64,000 nt of DNA from Micromonospora antibiotica (GCF_017599305.1 NZ_JAGFWR010000019.1:49505-113504); one strand, 5' to 3'; numbered from the stretch's first letter, positions 27,682 to 39,259 are shown. Translations and numbers: made by a program. Notes: generated from the sequence alone by a model not told the origin.

Positions 27682-28863
27682 TCAGTCGCGCGGGTCGTAC
27701 GGGTCCAGCCCGAGCAGCGGGAACACCGCCTTGCGGGTGGCCGCCACCGCCCGGTCCACCGAGTTCGGCTCACCGGTCGGCTGCCACGGCTGGTGTGACG
27801 GGTCGACGTCGTCGGTCATCCGCAGCGGGACGTCCCGGCCGGGCAGCCGGTGGGCGGCCAGCGCACGCCAGTCGGGCGGGGTGAGGGTGGCCGGGTCGAG
27901 CGGGTCGCCGGTGGCCACCGCCAGCAGGTGCGTCCAGGCCCGGGGCACCACCTCCACCAGGGCGTACCCGCCGCCGCCGGTGGCCACCCAGCGGCCGTCG
28001 CACAACTCGTCGGCGAGCGCCCGCAACGTCAGGTAGGTGGCCCGTTGCCCGTCCACCGACAGGTGCAGGTCGGCCAGGGGGTCGAGCCGGTGCCCGTCGG
28101 CACCGCACTGGGTGAGCAGGATCTGCGGTCGGAACGCCCGCAGCACCGACGGCACGATCGCGTGGAAGGCGCGTTGCCAGCCGGCGTCGTCGGTGCCCGG
28201 TGGCAGCGGCACGTTGACCGCGCTGCCCTGCGCCCCCGGGCCACCGGTCTCGTCGGGGAACCCGGTGCCGGGGAAGAGCGCGAGCGGGGTCTCGTGCAGG
28301 CTCACCGTGAGCACCCGGGGGTCGTGGTAGAAGACCTCCTGCACACCGTCGCCGTGGTGCACGTCCACGTCGACGTAGGCGACCCGCTCGGCGCCCAGGT
28401 CGAGCAGGCGGGCGATGGCCACCGCCGGGTCGTTGTAGACGCAGAACCCGGCGGCCCGGTCGGGCATGGCGTGGTGCAGCCCACCGGCCACGTTGACCGC
28501 GCGGCGAGCCTCGCCCCGCCAGACCGCCTCGGCGGCGGCCACCGTCGCCCCGGCGATCAGCGCGCTGGACTCGTGCATCCCGTCGAAGACCGGATTGTCC
28601 GAGGTGCCCAGTCCGTAGCCGGCGAAGAGCGGATCGCGGGGGGCGGTCCGGACCGCCGCCAGGTAGTCGGGCAGGTGCACCCGGGTCAGCGTCGCGTCGT
28701 CGGCCGGCTCGGGCCGGATCAGCCGTACGCCCGGCCGGTCCAGGACGCCCAGCTCCCGGGCCAGCGCGACGGTCAGCTCGACCCGGACCGGGTCGAGCGG
28801 GTGCTCCCCCATGTCGTAGTCGAGCAGGGACTCGTCCCACACCACCAGTGTGTCGTCCGACAT
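27682..28863 (-). CDS. acuC: AcuC-family acetoin utilisation / histone-deacetylase-like protein
   Basis: A 393-residue class I HDAC-like zinc hydrolase. The active-site motifs are GGLHHAMPDRAAGFCVYNDP (tandem His), YVDVDVHHGDGVQ (Asp and His zinc ligands) and ATGGGGYALVEVVPRAW (tyrosine loop). In Bacillus AcuC removes acetyl groups from acetyl-CoA synthetase. Here the Pat-type acetyltransferase lies 26 bp downstream on the same strand, strengthening that role. It starts MSDDTLVVWDESLLDYDMG. Confidence 0.94.
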   Translation of the reverse strand: MSDDTLVVWDESLLDYDMGEHPLDPVRVELTVALARELGVLDRPGVRLIRPEPADDATLTRVHLPDYLAAVRTAPRDPLFAGYGLGTSDNPVFDGMHESSALIAGATVAAAEAVWRGEARRAVNVAGGLHHAMPDRAAGFCVYNDPAVAIARLLDLGAERVAYVDVDVHHGDGVQEVFYHDPRVLTVSLHETPLALFPGTGFPDETGGPGAQGSAVNVPLPPGTDDAGWQRAFHAIVPSVLRAFRPQILLTQCGADGHRLDPLADLHLSVDGQRATYLTLRALADELCDGRWVATGGGGYALVEVVPRAWTHLLAVATGDPLDPATLTPPDWRALAAHRLPGRDVPLRMTDDVDPSHQPWQPTGEPNSVDRAVAATRKAVFPLLGLDPYDPRD

Positions 28864-28911
28864 GGGGTCATCGTCGCACGCGGGTCACCGGTCGCCCACC
28901 AGGCGTGCTGG

Positions 28912-29769
28912 TCAACCGGCTGGTGTCGGGCCGGTGGCCACCGGGCGGGACGGGTCGGCGACCCAGCCGCTCCACGATCCGACGTAGAGCGCGGCGTCCG
29001 GCCGACCGGCCAGGTGCAACGCCAGCACCGTCTGCGCGGCGGTCACCCCCGATCCGCAGTACGCCCCCACCGGCTGGTCGGCGCGCACCCCGGCGGCGGC
29101 GAACCGGTCCCGTAGCGCCTCGGCGGTCAGGTAGCGGCCCTCGGTGACGTACTCGGGGGCGGGCAGGTTGACCGCGCCCGGCACGTGCCCGGCGACCGGG
29201 TCGATCGGCTCGGTCTCGCCCCGGTAGCGGGGGGCGGCCCGGACGTCCAGCAGCACGCCGTCGTCGGCCGCGCCGAGCCGGGCCGCGTCGTCGGCGTCCA
29301 GCACCGGCAGCCCACCCGGTGTGACGGTCACGTCGCCGGGTTGCGGGGTGGGCACCTCGACGGTGCCGGGCAGGCCGACGGCGAGCCAGCCGGACCAGCC
29401 GCCGGACAGCACCCGTACCGACCGGTGGCCGGCCCAGCGCAGCGTCCACCAGGCGCGGGCGGCGGCCAGGCCGTCGCCGTCGTCGTACACCACCACGGGA
29501 TGACCGGCGCGGACACCGGCGGCCCGCAGCGCGGCCTGGAGCGCGGCCGGTTCGGGCAGCGGGTGCCGGCCCGCCGGGCCGGGCGGACCGCACAGGACGG
29601 TGTCCAGGTCCACGAAGACCGCCCCGGGCAGGTGGCCGGCGGTGTAGTCGTCGCGGCCCGGGGGGCCGACCAGCCGCCAGCGGACGTCCAGCAGGGTCGG
29701 CGGGTCGGGGCGGGCCAGCTCGGTGGCGAGCCGGTCCGGCTCGATCAGGGGCGCAGCGGTACCGGACAT
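28912..29769 (-). CDS. Two-domain rhodanese sulfurtransferase
   Basis: 285 residues in two rhodanese domains. The N-terminal, inactive one has GHLPGAVFVDLDTVL and VVVYDDGDG, where the catalytic Cys is replaced. The C-terminal one carries the active loop YCGSGVTA preceded by GHVPGAVNLP. Such enzymes transfer sulfane sulfur from thiosulfate or 3-mercaptopyruvate to cyanide or thiols. The active loop does not separate the two substrates with confidence. Same strand as acuC, 48 bp upstream. Confidence 0.92.
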   Translation of the reverse strand: MSGTAAPLIEPDRLATELARPDPPTLLDVRWRLVGPPGRDDYTAGHLPGAVFVDLDTVLCGPPGPAGRHPLPEPAALQAALRAAGVRAGHPVVVYDDGDGLAAARAWWTLRWAGHRSVRVLSGGWSGWLAVGLPGTVEVPTPQPGDVTVTPGGLPVLDADDAARLGAADDGVLLDVRAAPRYRGETEPIDPVAGHVPGAVNLPAPEYVTEGRYLTAEALRDRFAAAGVRADQPVGAYCGSGVTAAQTVLALHLAGRPDAALYVGSWSGWVADPSRPVATGPTPAG

Positions 29770-29866
29770 GACGTCCAGTCAACACCATCGGGGCATCGAC
29801 CTCGCGATTCGGCGCAGGTCGATCTTCGTGGGCCGGGGTAGCATCGACCACCGGGAGGCCGCTGAC

Positions 29867-29941
29867 GTGAAGCATGACCGGGTCGACACCACTGAGCGCG
29901 AAGCTACCTTCGCCGCCTTCGGACAAAAGGGGCGAATGTGA
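29867..29941 (+). CDS. 24-residue leader ORF overlapping the ideR start
   Basis: A GTG at 29867, with GGGAGG 8 nt upstream, opens a frame of 24 codons (VKHDRVDTTEREATFAAFGQ, then KGRM) whose TGA (29939-29941) overlaps the ideR GTG (29938-29940). The arrangement would couple its translation to ideR. It may be a leader peptide or chance; the ribosome site and exact overlap are what support it. Confidence 0.35.
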   Translation: MKHDRVDTTEREATFAAFGQKGRM

Positions 29942-30627
29942 AAAGCCATGACTTAGTGGACACGACCGAGATGTACCTGCGCACCATCCTCGAACTCGAA
30001 GAGGAAGGGGTGCCGCCGCTGCGTGCCCGGATCGCCGAGCGGTTGCGGCAGAGCGGGCCCACCGTCAGCCAGACCGTGGCCCGGATGGAACGCGACGGGC
30101 TGCTCACCGTCGAGGGCGACCGGCACCTGGCGCTCACCGACCTGGGCCGGGGCACCGCCGTATCGGTGATGCGCAAGCACCGGCTCGCCGAGCTGCTGCT
30201 GGTCAACGTGATCGGGATGCCCTACGAGGAGGCCCACGAGGAGGCCTGCCGGTGGGAGCACGTGATGAGCGACGCGGTGGAGAAGCGGGTCTACGACCTG
30301 CTCAACCGACCCACCCGCTCGCCGTACGGCAACCCGATCCCCGGCCTGGAGGAGCTGGGCTCGCCGGAGACCGAGGCCACCGACCACGCCGAGGGCGAAC
30401 GCAACCTCGCCTTCCCCGGGCTGACCGGCCCGGTGGTGGTCCGGCGGATCTGCGAAAGTGTGCAGACCGACGCCGACGTGCTGCGGCAACTGCACGCCGC
30501 CGGAGTCGACCCGGGCGCCACGGTCACCGTCGCCCAGGAACGCGACGGGGTGTTCATCGACCGCTCCGGCGAACGGGTCCGGCTGCCCCGCGAGGTCGCC
30601 TCCCGGGTGTTCGTCGCCGCCCACTGA
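29938..30627 (+). CDS. ideR: Iron-dependent repressor, DtxR/IdeR family
   Basis: A 229-residue metalloregulator. Residues 1-65 form the winged helix (YLRTILELEEEGVPPLRARI, AERLRQSGPTVSQTVARMER). Residues 66-140 form the dimerisation and metal-binding domain with HEEACRWEHVMSD, containing the Cys, Glu and His ligands. The C-terminal SH3-like domain starts near 150. With Fe2+ it represses siderophore genes and activates iron storage. The start is GTG with AAGGGG upstream. Its place after sigB agrees with the mycobacterial order. Confidence 0.94.
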   Translation: MKSHDLVDTTEMYLRTILELEEEGVPPLRARIAERLRQSGPTVSQTVARMERDGLLTVEGDRHLALTDLGRGTAVSVMRKHRLAELLLVNVIGMPYEEAHEEACRWEHVMSDAVEKRVYDLLNRPTRSPYGNPIPGLEELGSPETEATDHAEGERNLAFPGLTGPVVVRRICESVQTDADVLRQLHAAGVDPGATVTVAQERDGVFIDRSGERVRLPREVASRVFVAAH

Positions 30628-30696
30628 CCCGCGAAGGGCCGCCTGGTTGGCCGCGCCCCGACCCGCGCGCCGACCTCGCCGGCTGCCGGGCCGGTG

Positions 30697-31248
30697 TCAC
30701 AGGGACCGGGTGTCGAGCTTCCTGGCCAGGTCGACCAGGTGGCCGGCCACCGCACCGGCGGTCGCCCGGTCCTCGGCCGGTGGGCAGGTCCAGCGGAGCG
30801 TGGCCAGCCGGTCCTCGGCGGCCAACCAACCCACCTCGGCCGTCGGCCCGTGCTTCGCGGTCTTCGCGCCGGTCCGCCGGTAGCCGGCCTGGCCCAGCTT
30901 CGACACCTTCGTCGCCCCCTCGGGCAGCACGTCGGCGGTGAAGGTGGGCACGTCGATCGAGGTGTCGGTGACAGTCAGGGTCAGCTCCGGCCAGGTGGTG
31001 TCCGTGGCCCGCACCACGCAGGTACGGGTATCACCCCGCTCGCTGGCCGCCGCCACGTCGAAGTGGACGCCGGTGTGCTCCTCGATCACCGCGAAGTCGA
31101 GCAGCCGGCACGCCCCGCCGGACGAGGCGGCACCCACCTCCACGACGACCGGTTCCCCCGCCGGCAGCCGTACCGGGTCGGGCTCCGACGCCCCGCAGCC
31201 CGTGGTCAGCAGCACGCCCGCCCCGGCGAGCCAGATCCGCCCGTGCAC
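30697..31248 (-). CDS. Hypothetical lipoprotein, DUF3558-like
   Basis: A 183-residue secreted protein. A basic start (VHGRIWLAGAGVLL) leads to TTGC, an acceptable lipobox with Cys near residue 18. The mature part has four further cysteines (GGACRLL, TRTCVVRA, LRWTCPPA), suggesting disulphides, and a layout recalling DUF3558 lipoproteins. GGAGGT lies 6 nt before the GTG chosen. No enzymatic motif was seen. Confidence 0.7.
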   Translation of the reverse strand: MHGRIWLAGAGVLLTTGCGASEPDPVRLPAGEPVVVEVGAASSGGACRLLDFAVIEEHTGVHFDVAAASERGDTRTCVVRATDTTWPELTLTVTDTSIDVPTFTADVLPEGATKVSKLGQAGYRRTGAKTAKHGPTAEVGWLAAEDRLATLRWTCPPAEDRATAGAVAGHLVDLARKLDTRSL

Positions 31249-31479
31249 GGGCACACCTCCGTGATCGTCGGCGGGAGATCCGCCGATGTCCGTCGGAAAC
31301 CGTACGGGTTGGCACTGCCGGACGGAAGACCCGGGCAGCCACCCGGCGGCGTCAGGTGGGCGGGAGGTCACGCTTGGCCCGCAGTGGAGCGGCCCCGGCA
31401 CCGCCATCACCACCCAGCTCACCCGGGCCATGCCGGTCATCAGTCGGCGCAGGTGGGGCGGGCCGCCGGGACAGCCGAA

Positions 31480-31725
31480 TTAGTCGTCTACGTACGGGCA
31501 GTGCCGGCAGCCACGCCCGCAGCAGGTGCCCCGCCGGGCCAGGAACCCGGCGCTGAGGACGAACAGCCCGGTGGCCGGGTCGGGATACCCGGCGTCCCCG
31601 GCGGCGAGCGCGGCGGCGTGCGCGGCCAGGATCCGCGCCCGGTCGGGGTGCTCAGGCGGCAGCCGGGACGGGTGCGGCTCGGTCAGCGGCCGGCCCGCCA
31701 ACGGACGTCGTTGCCCACTCACCAC
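31480..31725 (-). CDS. DUF5522 small Cys-rich protein
   Basis: An 81-residue protein ending RRGTCCGRGCRHCPYVDD, a CCXXXCXXCP cluster typical of DUF5522, which may bind a metal. It also has LSAGFLARRG. Found in many bacteria and also in eukaryotes; the role is unknown. The GTG start is 24 codons before the first conserved part. Confidence 0.85.
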   Translation of the reverse strand: MVSGQRRPLAGRPLTEPHPSRLPPEHPDRARILAAHAAALAAGDAGYPDPATGLFVLSAGFLARRGTCCGRGCRHCPYVDD

Positions 31726-31749
31726 GGCGAGTCTACGGACCCGGTGGGC

Positions 31750-33246
31750 TCACTGCCCCGGGCCGGCGGTCTCGGCGCGTACCCGGGTCAGCAGGTCCAC
31801 GAAGGGACCGGGTCGTTGGAAGAGCGACCGGTGGCCGGCGGCGTCCAGCAGCACGTGTTCCTTGTGCGGGGCCTGGAGTTGGGCGTACCACTGGGCGGTC
31901 AGGGCCAGCCGGCCCGGCACCTCGTGCACGCCGTCGACCAGGTAGACCGGCACCGCCAGCTGCCGCACCCGGGTACGCAGGTCGACCTGCTGGACCTTCG
32001 GGTAGAGCACGTCCCAGCCGTCCAGGGTGCCGCCGAGCACGTGCGCCTTCTCCAGCAGGGTGTACTCGGCGACGCCGAGGTTCTCCCCCGTCCCGCCCCG
32101 GCCCTCGTGGTTGCCGGTGCGGTCGAAGTCGAAGGCGGCTGCCTCATTGGCCAGCAGCGGCTCGTAGTGGTACATGTCCGGATACAGCGGCGGCCCCAGA
32201 TCGGTCAACTGCCGCACCAGATCGGCCCGCCCGGTACGGCCTGCCCAGGCAACGGTGTCGGTGTACTGGCTGCGGTCGGCGGCCCGCAGGTCGACCGCCT
32301 GGCCGACCCCGACGTACGCCCGGAACAGCTCCGGGCGGCGCTGCACGGCGACGGCCGCGACCAACGACCCGCCGGAGTGCGCCACCAGGTAGACGTCCGA
32401 TCGGCCGAAGCGCTGCCCCAGCCGGTCGGCCACGGCGAGCAGGTCGGCGACCTCGCTGTCGAGGGTCAGCGACGACGAGGGCGGGAACGCCGCCCAGGAC
32501 CGGGCCGCGCCGCGCCGGTCCACCGTCGCCACCACGAACTGCCGTTCCAGGTCGGGGAGGTGCCGACGGACCGCCCCCACCTCGGAACTGCCCGGCCCAC
32601 CGGGCAGGAAGAGCAGCACCGGGGCACGCCGGTCGGCCCCGCGCAGCAGCACCCCCAGCTCCCGGTCGCCGCCACCGCGCACCGTGGTCAGCTCGGCGAT
32701 CCCACCCGGTACGGCGGCCGTGACCGCCGGCAGTGCCACCCCGACCGTCACCAGTGCGACCAGCGCGGCGAGCAACCCCACCCCGGCCCGTCCCAGCCAG
32801 GTCCACACCGGACGGCGGCCCGTCGCCGGGGCGACCCGCCGGGCCAGACCCGCACCGTAGGCCGCACCGACCAGCAGCGGCAGCAGGGACAGCAGCCCGT
32901 GCACGCCCCGGCCCAGCAGCAGCGCGCCGATACCGAAGCCGGTCAGGTGCGGAGCGTCCACGGTCGGCCCCCGCAGCGGCCAGCGGACCAGCTCGACGGC
33001 GAGGGCAAAGAACACCGGAGCCGCGAGCATCGCCGCCCGGGACCGGCCCGCCCAGCCGGCGAGCCCACCGACCGCGAGGCTGACCAGGATCGACGTCACC
33101 GCCTCGGCGGTGGTGCCGGGACCACGCGGGGTCCACCAGCCGACCAGCAGACCCCAGCCGAGCGGTGCGACACCGGTGACGAGCCACCGGACCGACCGGG
33201 TGGCACGGGTGAGAAGGGCGGACTGGGACAGCGACGGCTTCGCCAT
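31750..33246 (-). CDS. Membrane-anchored alpha/beta hydrolase
   Basis: A 498-residue protein. Residues 20-160 contain about five hydrophobic helices. The remainder is an alpha/beta hydrolase: oxyanion loop LPGGPGSS (as in proline iminopeptidases, HGGPG), nucleophile elbow VAHSGGSLVAAV, and final His in DAAGHRSLFQRPG. It starts MAKPSLSQSALL. Substrate unknown; a peptidase or esterase activity facing the periplasm is possible. Confidence 0.85.
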   Translation of the reverse strand: MAKPSLSQSALLTRATRSVRWLVTGVAPLGWGLLVGWWTPRGPGTTAEAVTSILVSLAVGGLAGWAGRSRAAMLAAPVFFALAVELVRWPLRGPTVDAPHLTGFGIGALLLGRGVHGLLSLLPLLVGAAYGAGLARRVAPATGRRPVWTWLGRAGVGLLAALVALVTVGVALPAVTAAVPGGIAELTTVRGGGDRELGVLLRGADRRAPVLLFLPGGPGSSEVGAVRRHLPDLERQFVVATVDRRGAARSWAAFPPSSSLTLDSEVADLLAVADRLGQRFGRSDVYLVAHSGGSLVAAVAVQRRPELFRAYVGVGQAVDLRAADRSQYTDTVAWAGRTGRADLVRQLTDLGPPLYPDMYHYEPLLANEAAAFDFDRTGNHEGRGGTGENLGVAEYTLLEKAHVLGGTLDGWDVLYPKVQQVDLRTRVRQLAVPVYLVDGVHEVPGRLALTAQWYAQLQAPHKEHVLLDAAGHRSLFQRPGPFVDLLTRVRAETAGPGQ

Positions 33247-33341
33247 GACACCTCAACCGGAGTTGTCGGCACCCCAGCCTAGTGACGACTGCCGTCATCC
33301 ACCGTCCCGTCACCCGCACGGAAGGTCACGGCCCGAACCGG

Positions 33342-34277
33342 TCAGCCGAACCAGTGGGCCGCCTGGCCGTGCGAGCGCATCCAGGCCAGCGGCGTCCCGT
33401 CGAGGGCGAGCACGTTGTGCAGCGTCCCGTCGGGCGGTTCCGGCAGCCCGTCGAGGGCGAGCACGTCGGCCGCCTCGGCGGACACCCAGTGGCCGGGCAG
33501 GGCGCGGACCAGCGCGACGAAGGCCGCCCGAGGCGCCGACGGCACCTGGTAGAGCACGGAGGTGTGCAGGACCACCAGCGTCGCGCCGGCCGGTGCCCGC
33601 GCGGCCAACGCCGGCAGATCGTCCACCAGGTCGCCACGGACCAGCTCCGGCGGGTCGGCGGCGGCCACCGCCGCTGCCGCCCGCAGCCGGGACCGGCGGT
33701 GGGTGTGCTCCGGCCAGATCAGCGCGTCGAGCCAGGCCACGTCGGCCGGGTCGGTGACGTCGAGCGGGTTCAGGTCCAGACCGGCCCGCCACACCACCTC
33801 GGGGCGGGTGGTCGGGGGCTCGGTGCCGGTCAGCGCGCAGTCGAGGACCGGGTCGCCCGCGCCGAGCAGGTGGTCGCCGTAGCGGTAGGCGTACCGGTCG
33901 GGATAGAGGCAGAGACCGGCGGACGCGCCGACCTCCAGCAGTGCCAGCGGCTGCGGCAGCGCGGCCAGCACCGGCAGCAGCGCCGCGCAGCGGCCGACCT
34001 CGTTGGTCTGCACCGCCCGGGTGAGCATCGCGGCCCGCACGGTGGCCCAGTGCGCCACGGTGTGGGCACGGAAGGCGGCCGGGTCGTCGACCGGACCACC
34101 GAGCCAGCGGACGACACCGAGCAGCAGTTGCGGCTGCCGCTTGGCCGGGGGCAGATCGTCCAGCAGCGCCAGCAACTCGTCGTCCCGGGCGACCGCGTGG
34201 GCCAACCGCTCGTAGGCCGGTGAGACACCGTGCGCCTCCCGGGTGGCGAACTCGACGTACCGGTCGGCGGTGGTCAT
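33342..34277 (-). CDS. DUF2332 protein
   Basis: A 311-residue protein with LALLEVGASAGLCLYPDRY, a methyltransferase-like glycine motif, and LVVLHTSVLYQVPSA. This matches DUF2332, a widespread actinobacterial family with no assigned function. The ATG (MTTADRYVEFATREAHG) is the natural start. It lies downstream of nrdJ on the same strand but is separated from it by a terminator hairpin. Confidence 0.88.
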   Translation of the reverse strand: MTTADRYVEFATREAHGVSPAYERLAHAVARDDELLALLDDLPPAKRQPQLLLGVVRWLGGPVDDPAAFRAHTVAHWATVRAAMLTRAVQTNEVGRCAALLPVLAALPQPLALLEVGASAGLCLYPDRYAYRYGDHLLGAGDPVLDCALTGTEPPTTRPEVVWRAGLDLNPLDVTDPADVAWLDALIWPEHTHRRSRLRAAAAVAAADPPELVRGDLVDDLPALAARAPAGATLVVLHTSVLYQVPSAPRAAFVALVRALPGHWVSAEAADVLALDGLPEPPDGTLHNVLALDGTPLAWMRSHGQAAHWFG

Positions 34278-34345
34278 GCCCCGATCATCCCCGTTGCGCC
34301 CCTGCGACGCGGCCCCGCGCGGTGTCGCGCCGCTCACCATCGACG

Positions 34346-34380
34346 GGGAGGGCCGGCACCCGTCGGGTGCCGGCCCTCCC
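34346..34380 (-). terminator. Terminator hairpin after nrdJ
   Basis: A 16-bp perfect stem, GGGAGGGCCGGCACCC with GTC loop and its complement, 15 bp past the nrdJ stop. No U-tract on the minus strand. Confidence 0.75.
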
Positions 34381-34394
34381 GTTCGACGCGTACG

Positions 34395-37280
<2,886 letters not shown>

Positions 37281-37359
37281 CTCATCGGCCCCCTCGTCTG
37301 CGCGGCCACCCGCCACGCGTCGTCACTGTCGAAATCCAGGTCGTCACTTGGTAAAAGAC

Positions 37360-37848
37360 TCAGTCGGTACGGTCGGCGGCCCCGGCCGCGTCGACGCGGG
37401 CCTGTGCGGCGGCCCGGAGGGTCTCGATCTCCCGTTCGAAGTCGGCCAGCGAGTCGAACGAGCGGTAGACGCTGGCGAAGCGCAGATAGGCCACCTCGTC
37501 CAGGTCGCGCAGTGGGCCCAGGATCGCCAGTCCCACGTCGTGGCTCGGCAACTCGGCAGCTCCCTTGGCCCGGACGGTCTCCTCGACCTTCTGCGCCAGC
37601 AGCGCGATGGAGTCCTCGTCGACCGGCCGGCCCTGGCACGCCTTGCGTACCCCGCCGATGATCTTCGTCCGGCTGAACGGCTCGGTCACCCCGCTGCGCT
37701 TGACCACCGCGAGGACGGCCTCCTCGACCGTGGTGAACCGCTTGCCGCATTCCGGGCAGGAGCGCCGCCGCCGGATCAGCTGGCCGTCGTCGGCCTCGCG
37801 CGAGTCGACCACCCGGGAGTCGGCGTGCCGGCAGTACGGACACCGCAT
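37360..37848 (-). CDS. nrdR: Transcriptional repressor NrdR
   Basis: A 162-residue repressor of ribonucleotide reductase genes. The zinc ribbon is MRCPYCRHADSRVVDSRE plus RRSCPECGKRFTT. The ATP-cone follows from about residue 46 (LAVVKRSGVTEPFSRTKIIG) and senses dATP/ATP. It is the first gene of nrdRJ, so it probably autoregulates. The ATG follows AGGTCGGGCG. Confidence 0.96.
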   Translation of the reverse strand: MRCPYCRHADSRVVDSREADDGQLIRRRRSCPECGKRFTTVEEAVLAVVKRSGVTEPFSRTKIIGGVRKACQGRPVDEDSIALLAQKVEETVRAKGAAELPSHDVGLAILGPLRDLDEVAYLRFASVYRSFDSLADFEREIETLRAAAQARVDAAGAADRTD

Positions 37849-38005
37849 CGCCCGACCTCCTTGATCGACTGTGGGGCCGCCTGCCCGCCCGCCTCCGGGC
37901 ACGCGTCGACCCGGCGCAACCGGTGTCGCCGGTCTCGCCGTGGTCGACGATACGGGAGTGCGGTGGGTAGTCGAACCCAACCTGTGGGCAACTTACGCCC
38001 GTGTG

Positions 38006-38023
38006 ACTACTACATCTAGGGGT
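38006..38023 (-). promoter_or_regulatory. Candidate NrdR box upstream of nrdRJ
   Basis: ACTACTACATCTAGGGGT resembles the actinobacterial NrdR box (a palindrome around ACATCTAGTG). It lies about 158 bp before the nrdR ATG. NrdR boxes usually come in pairs and the second was not clear. Confidence 0.4.
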
Positions 38024-38248
38024 CGACCGTAGGCCGCCGGCCGGGTCGGGTCAAGTTGCCCGACTGTCCGGCGCGTCACGCCCGAACCGCCCCACCACCC
38101 CGGGCCCAACACCCCCGGACCCACCACCCCGGGCCCGTCGCCGCTCCCGGGGGTCGACAGCTCCAACCGACCGGACGCCGGGGAGGTTACCGGCCGTCCG
38201 GCCAGCCCGACCCGGACGGTTGACCGACCCGGCGGGCCACCGAACCCC

Positions 38249-38264
38249 TCGAACACGGGTTCGA
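38249..38264. promoter_or_regulatory. LexA binding site (SOS box)
   Basis: TCGAACACGGGTTCGA is a perfect match to the actinobacterial SOS box pattern TCGAAC-N4-GTTCGA. It lies 213 bp before the lexA GTG in the nrdR-lexA divergent region, so lexA is very probably autoregulated. The 628-bp region holds no other gene. Confidence 0.92.
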
Positions 38265-38345
38265 GGAGGACGTACCATCTACCAGAACAGGCGTACGAGT
38301 TACCAGGTTTTCCACCCGACACGCCGAGACGCGTCGTACAGATGT

Positions 38346-38372
38346 TTGAAAATGACCGATCTCACCTATACG
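38346..38372 (+). promoter_or_regulatory. Possible lexA promoter
   Basis: TTGAAA (38346-38351) and TATACG (38367-38372) are separated by 15 bp, shorter than the ideal 17. It is 82 bp downstream of the SOS box and about 105 bp before the lexA start. The AT-rich stretch here is unusual for the neighbourhood. Confidence 0.3.
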
Positions 38373-38476
38373 GTCATGAACGACCGGGCACGGCGCACCA
38401 CGTCGGTCCGGCACCGCGACACCCCGCGCGCACCACGAGCCGCCAAGGCACCCAGCGCCGACCAGGGAGGACGGAC

Positions 38477-39259
38477 GTGACCGAGGACCGGGCCAACCGG
38501 CAGAAGAACCCGCAGCCGATCGCCGAGGCGGGTCCCCCGGCCACTCGGCGTCCCCGCGCCGCCCGCAGCCGGACCGGCCAACCGGCCGTCCGCCAGGTCA
38601 CGCCGGTGGTCAGCGGCTTCCCTGACCCGGCCGCCGTCGACCTCACCGCCCGCCAGCGCCGCATCCTCGAATTCATCCGCAGCTGGGTGGAGCGGCACGG
38701 CTACCCGCCGAGCGTCCGCGAGATCGGCGAGGCGGTCGGCCTGGTCTCCCCGTCCAGCGTCGCCTACCAGCTCAAGGAGCTGGAAAAGAAGGGCTTCCTG
38801 CGCCGCGACCCCAACCGCCCCCGCGCGGTTGACGTCCGCGCCCCCGTCGACGCCGACGACGAGCTGAGCCGAGCCCAGCGCCCCACCCCGGCGTACGTGC
38901 CGATGCTGGGCCGGATCGCGGCCGGTGGGCCGATCCTGGCCGAGCAGGCGGTCGAGGACGTGTTCCCGCTCCCCCGCGAACTGGTCGGCGAGGGCGAGGT
39001 CTTCATGCTCCAGGTCAAGGGCGACTCGATGCTCGACGCGGCGATCTGCGACGGCGACTGGGTGGTGGTGCGGCAGCAGCCGATCGCCGAGGCCGGTGAC
39101 ATCGTGGCCGCCATGCTCGACGGTGAGGCGACCGTCAAGACCTACCGGCGACGCGACGGTCACGTCTGGCTGATGCCGCAGAACCCGGCCTTCGACCCGA
39201 TCCCCGGTGACGACGCCACCATCATGGGCCGGGTCGTGGCCGTGCTCCGCCGGATCTGA
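38477..39259 (+). CDS. lexA: SOS repressor LexA
   Basis: A 260-residue repressor and self-cleaving protease. A 55-residue Arg/Pro-rich N-terminal extension precedes the winged helix (ARQRRILEFIRSWVERHGYP, PSVREIGEAVGLVSPSSVAY). The cleavage site is the Ala-Gly in GRIAAGGPILAE. The catalytic Ser is in VKGDSMLDAAI and the Lys in EATVKTYRRR. RecA-ssDNA triggers cleavage upon DNA damage. GGGAGGACGGAC precedes the GTG. An SOS box is upstream. Confidence 0.97.
   Translation: MTEDRANRQKNPQPIAEAGPPATRRPRAARSRTGQPAVRQVTPVVSGFPDPAAVDLTARQRRILEFIRSWVERHGYPPSVREIGEAVGLVSPSSVAYQLKELEKKGFLRRDPNRPRAVDVRAPVDADDELSRAQRPTPAYVPMLGRIAAGGPILAEQAVEDVFPLPRELVGEGEVFMLQVKGDSMLDAAICDGDWVVVRQQPIAEAGDIVAAMLDGEATVKTYRRRDGHVWLMPQNPAFDPIPGDDATIMGRVVAVLRRI

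Noticed and set aside
25601..28036. Long plus-strand open frame over the Pat and acuC genes
   Set aside because: Composition (Arg, Gly, His, Pro) is that of an antisense shadow; the minus-strand frames have full domain structure.
29938..30627. Iron box (IdeR site) in front of ideR or the neighbours
   Set aside because: No match to the TTAGGTTAGGCTAACCTAA type palindrome was seen in the intergenic regions.
37281..38476. Cobalamin riboswitch before nrdRJ
   Set aside because: No B12-box-like sequence was recognised upstream; class II reductases are usually not B12-riboswitch controlled.
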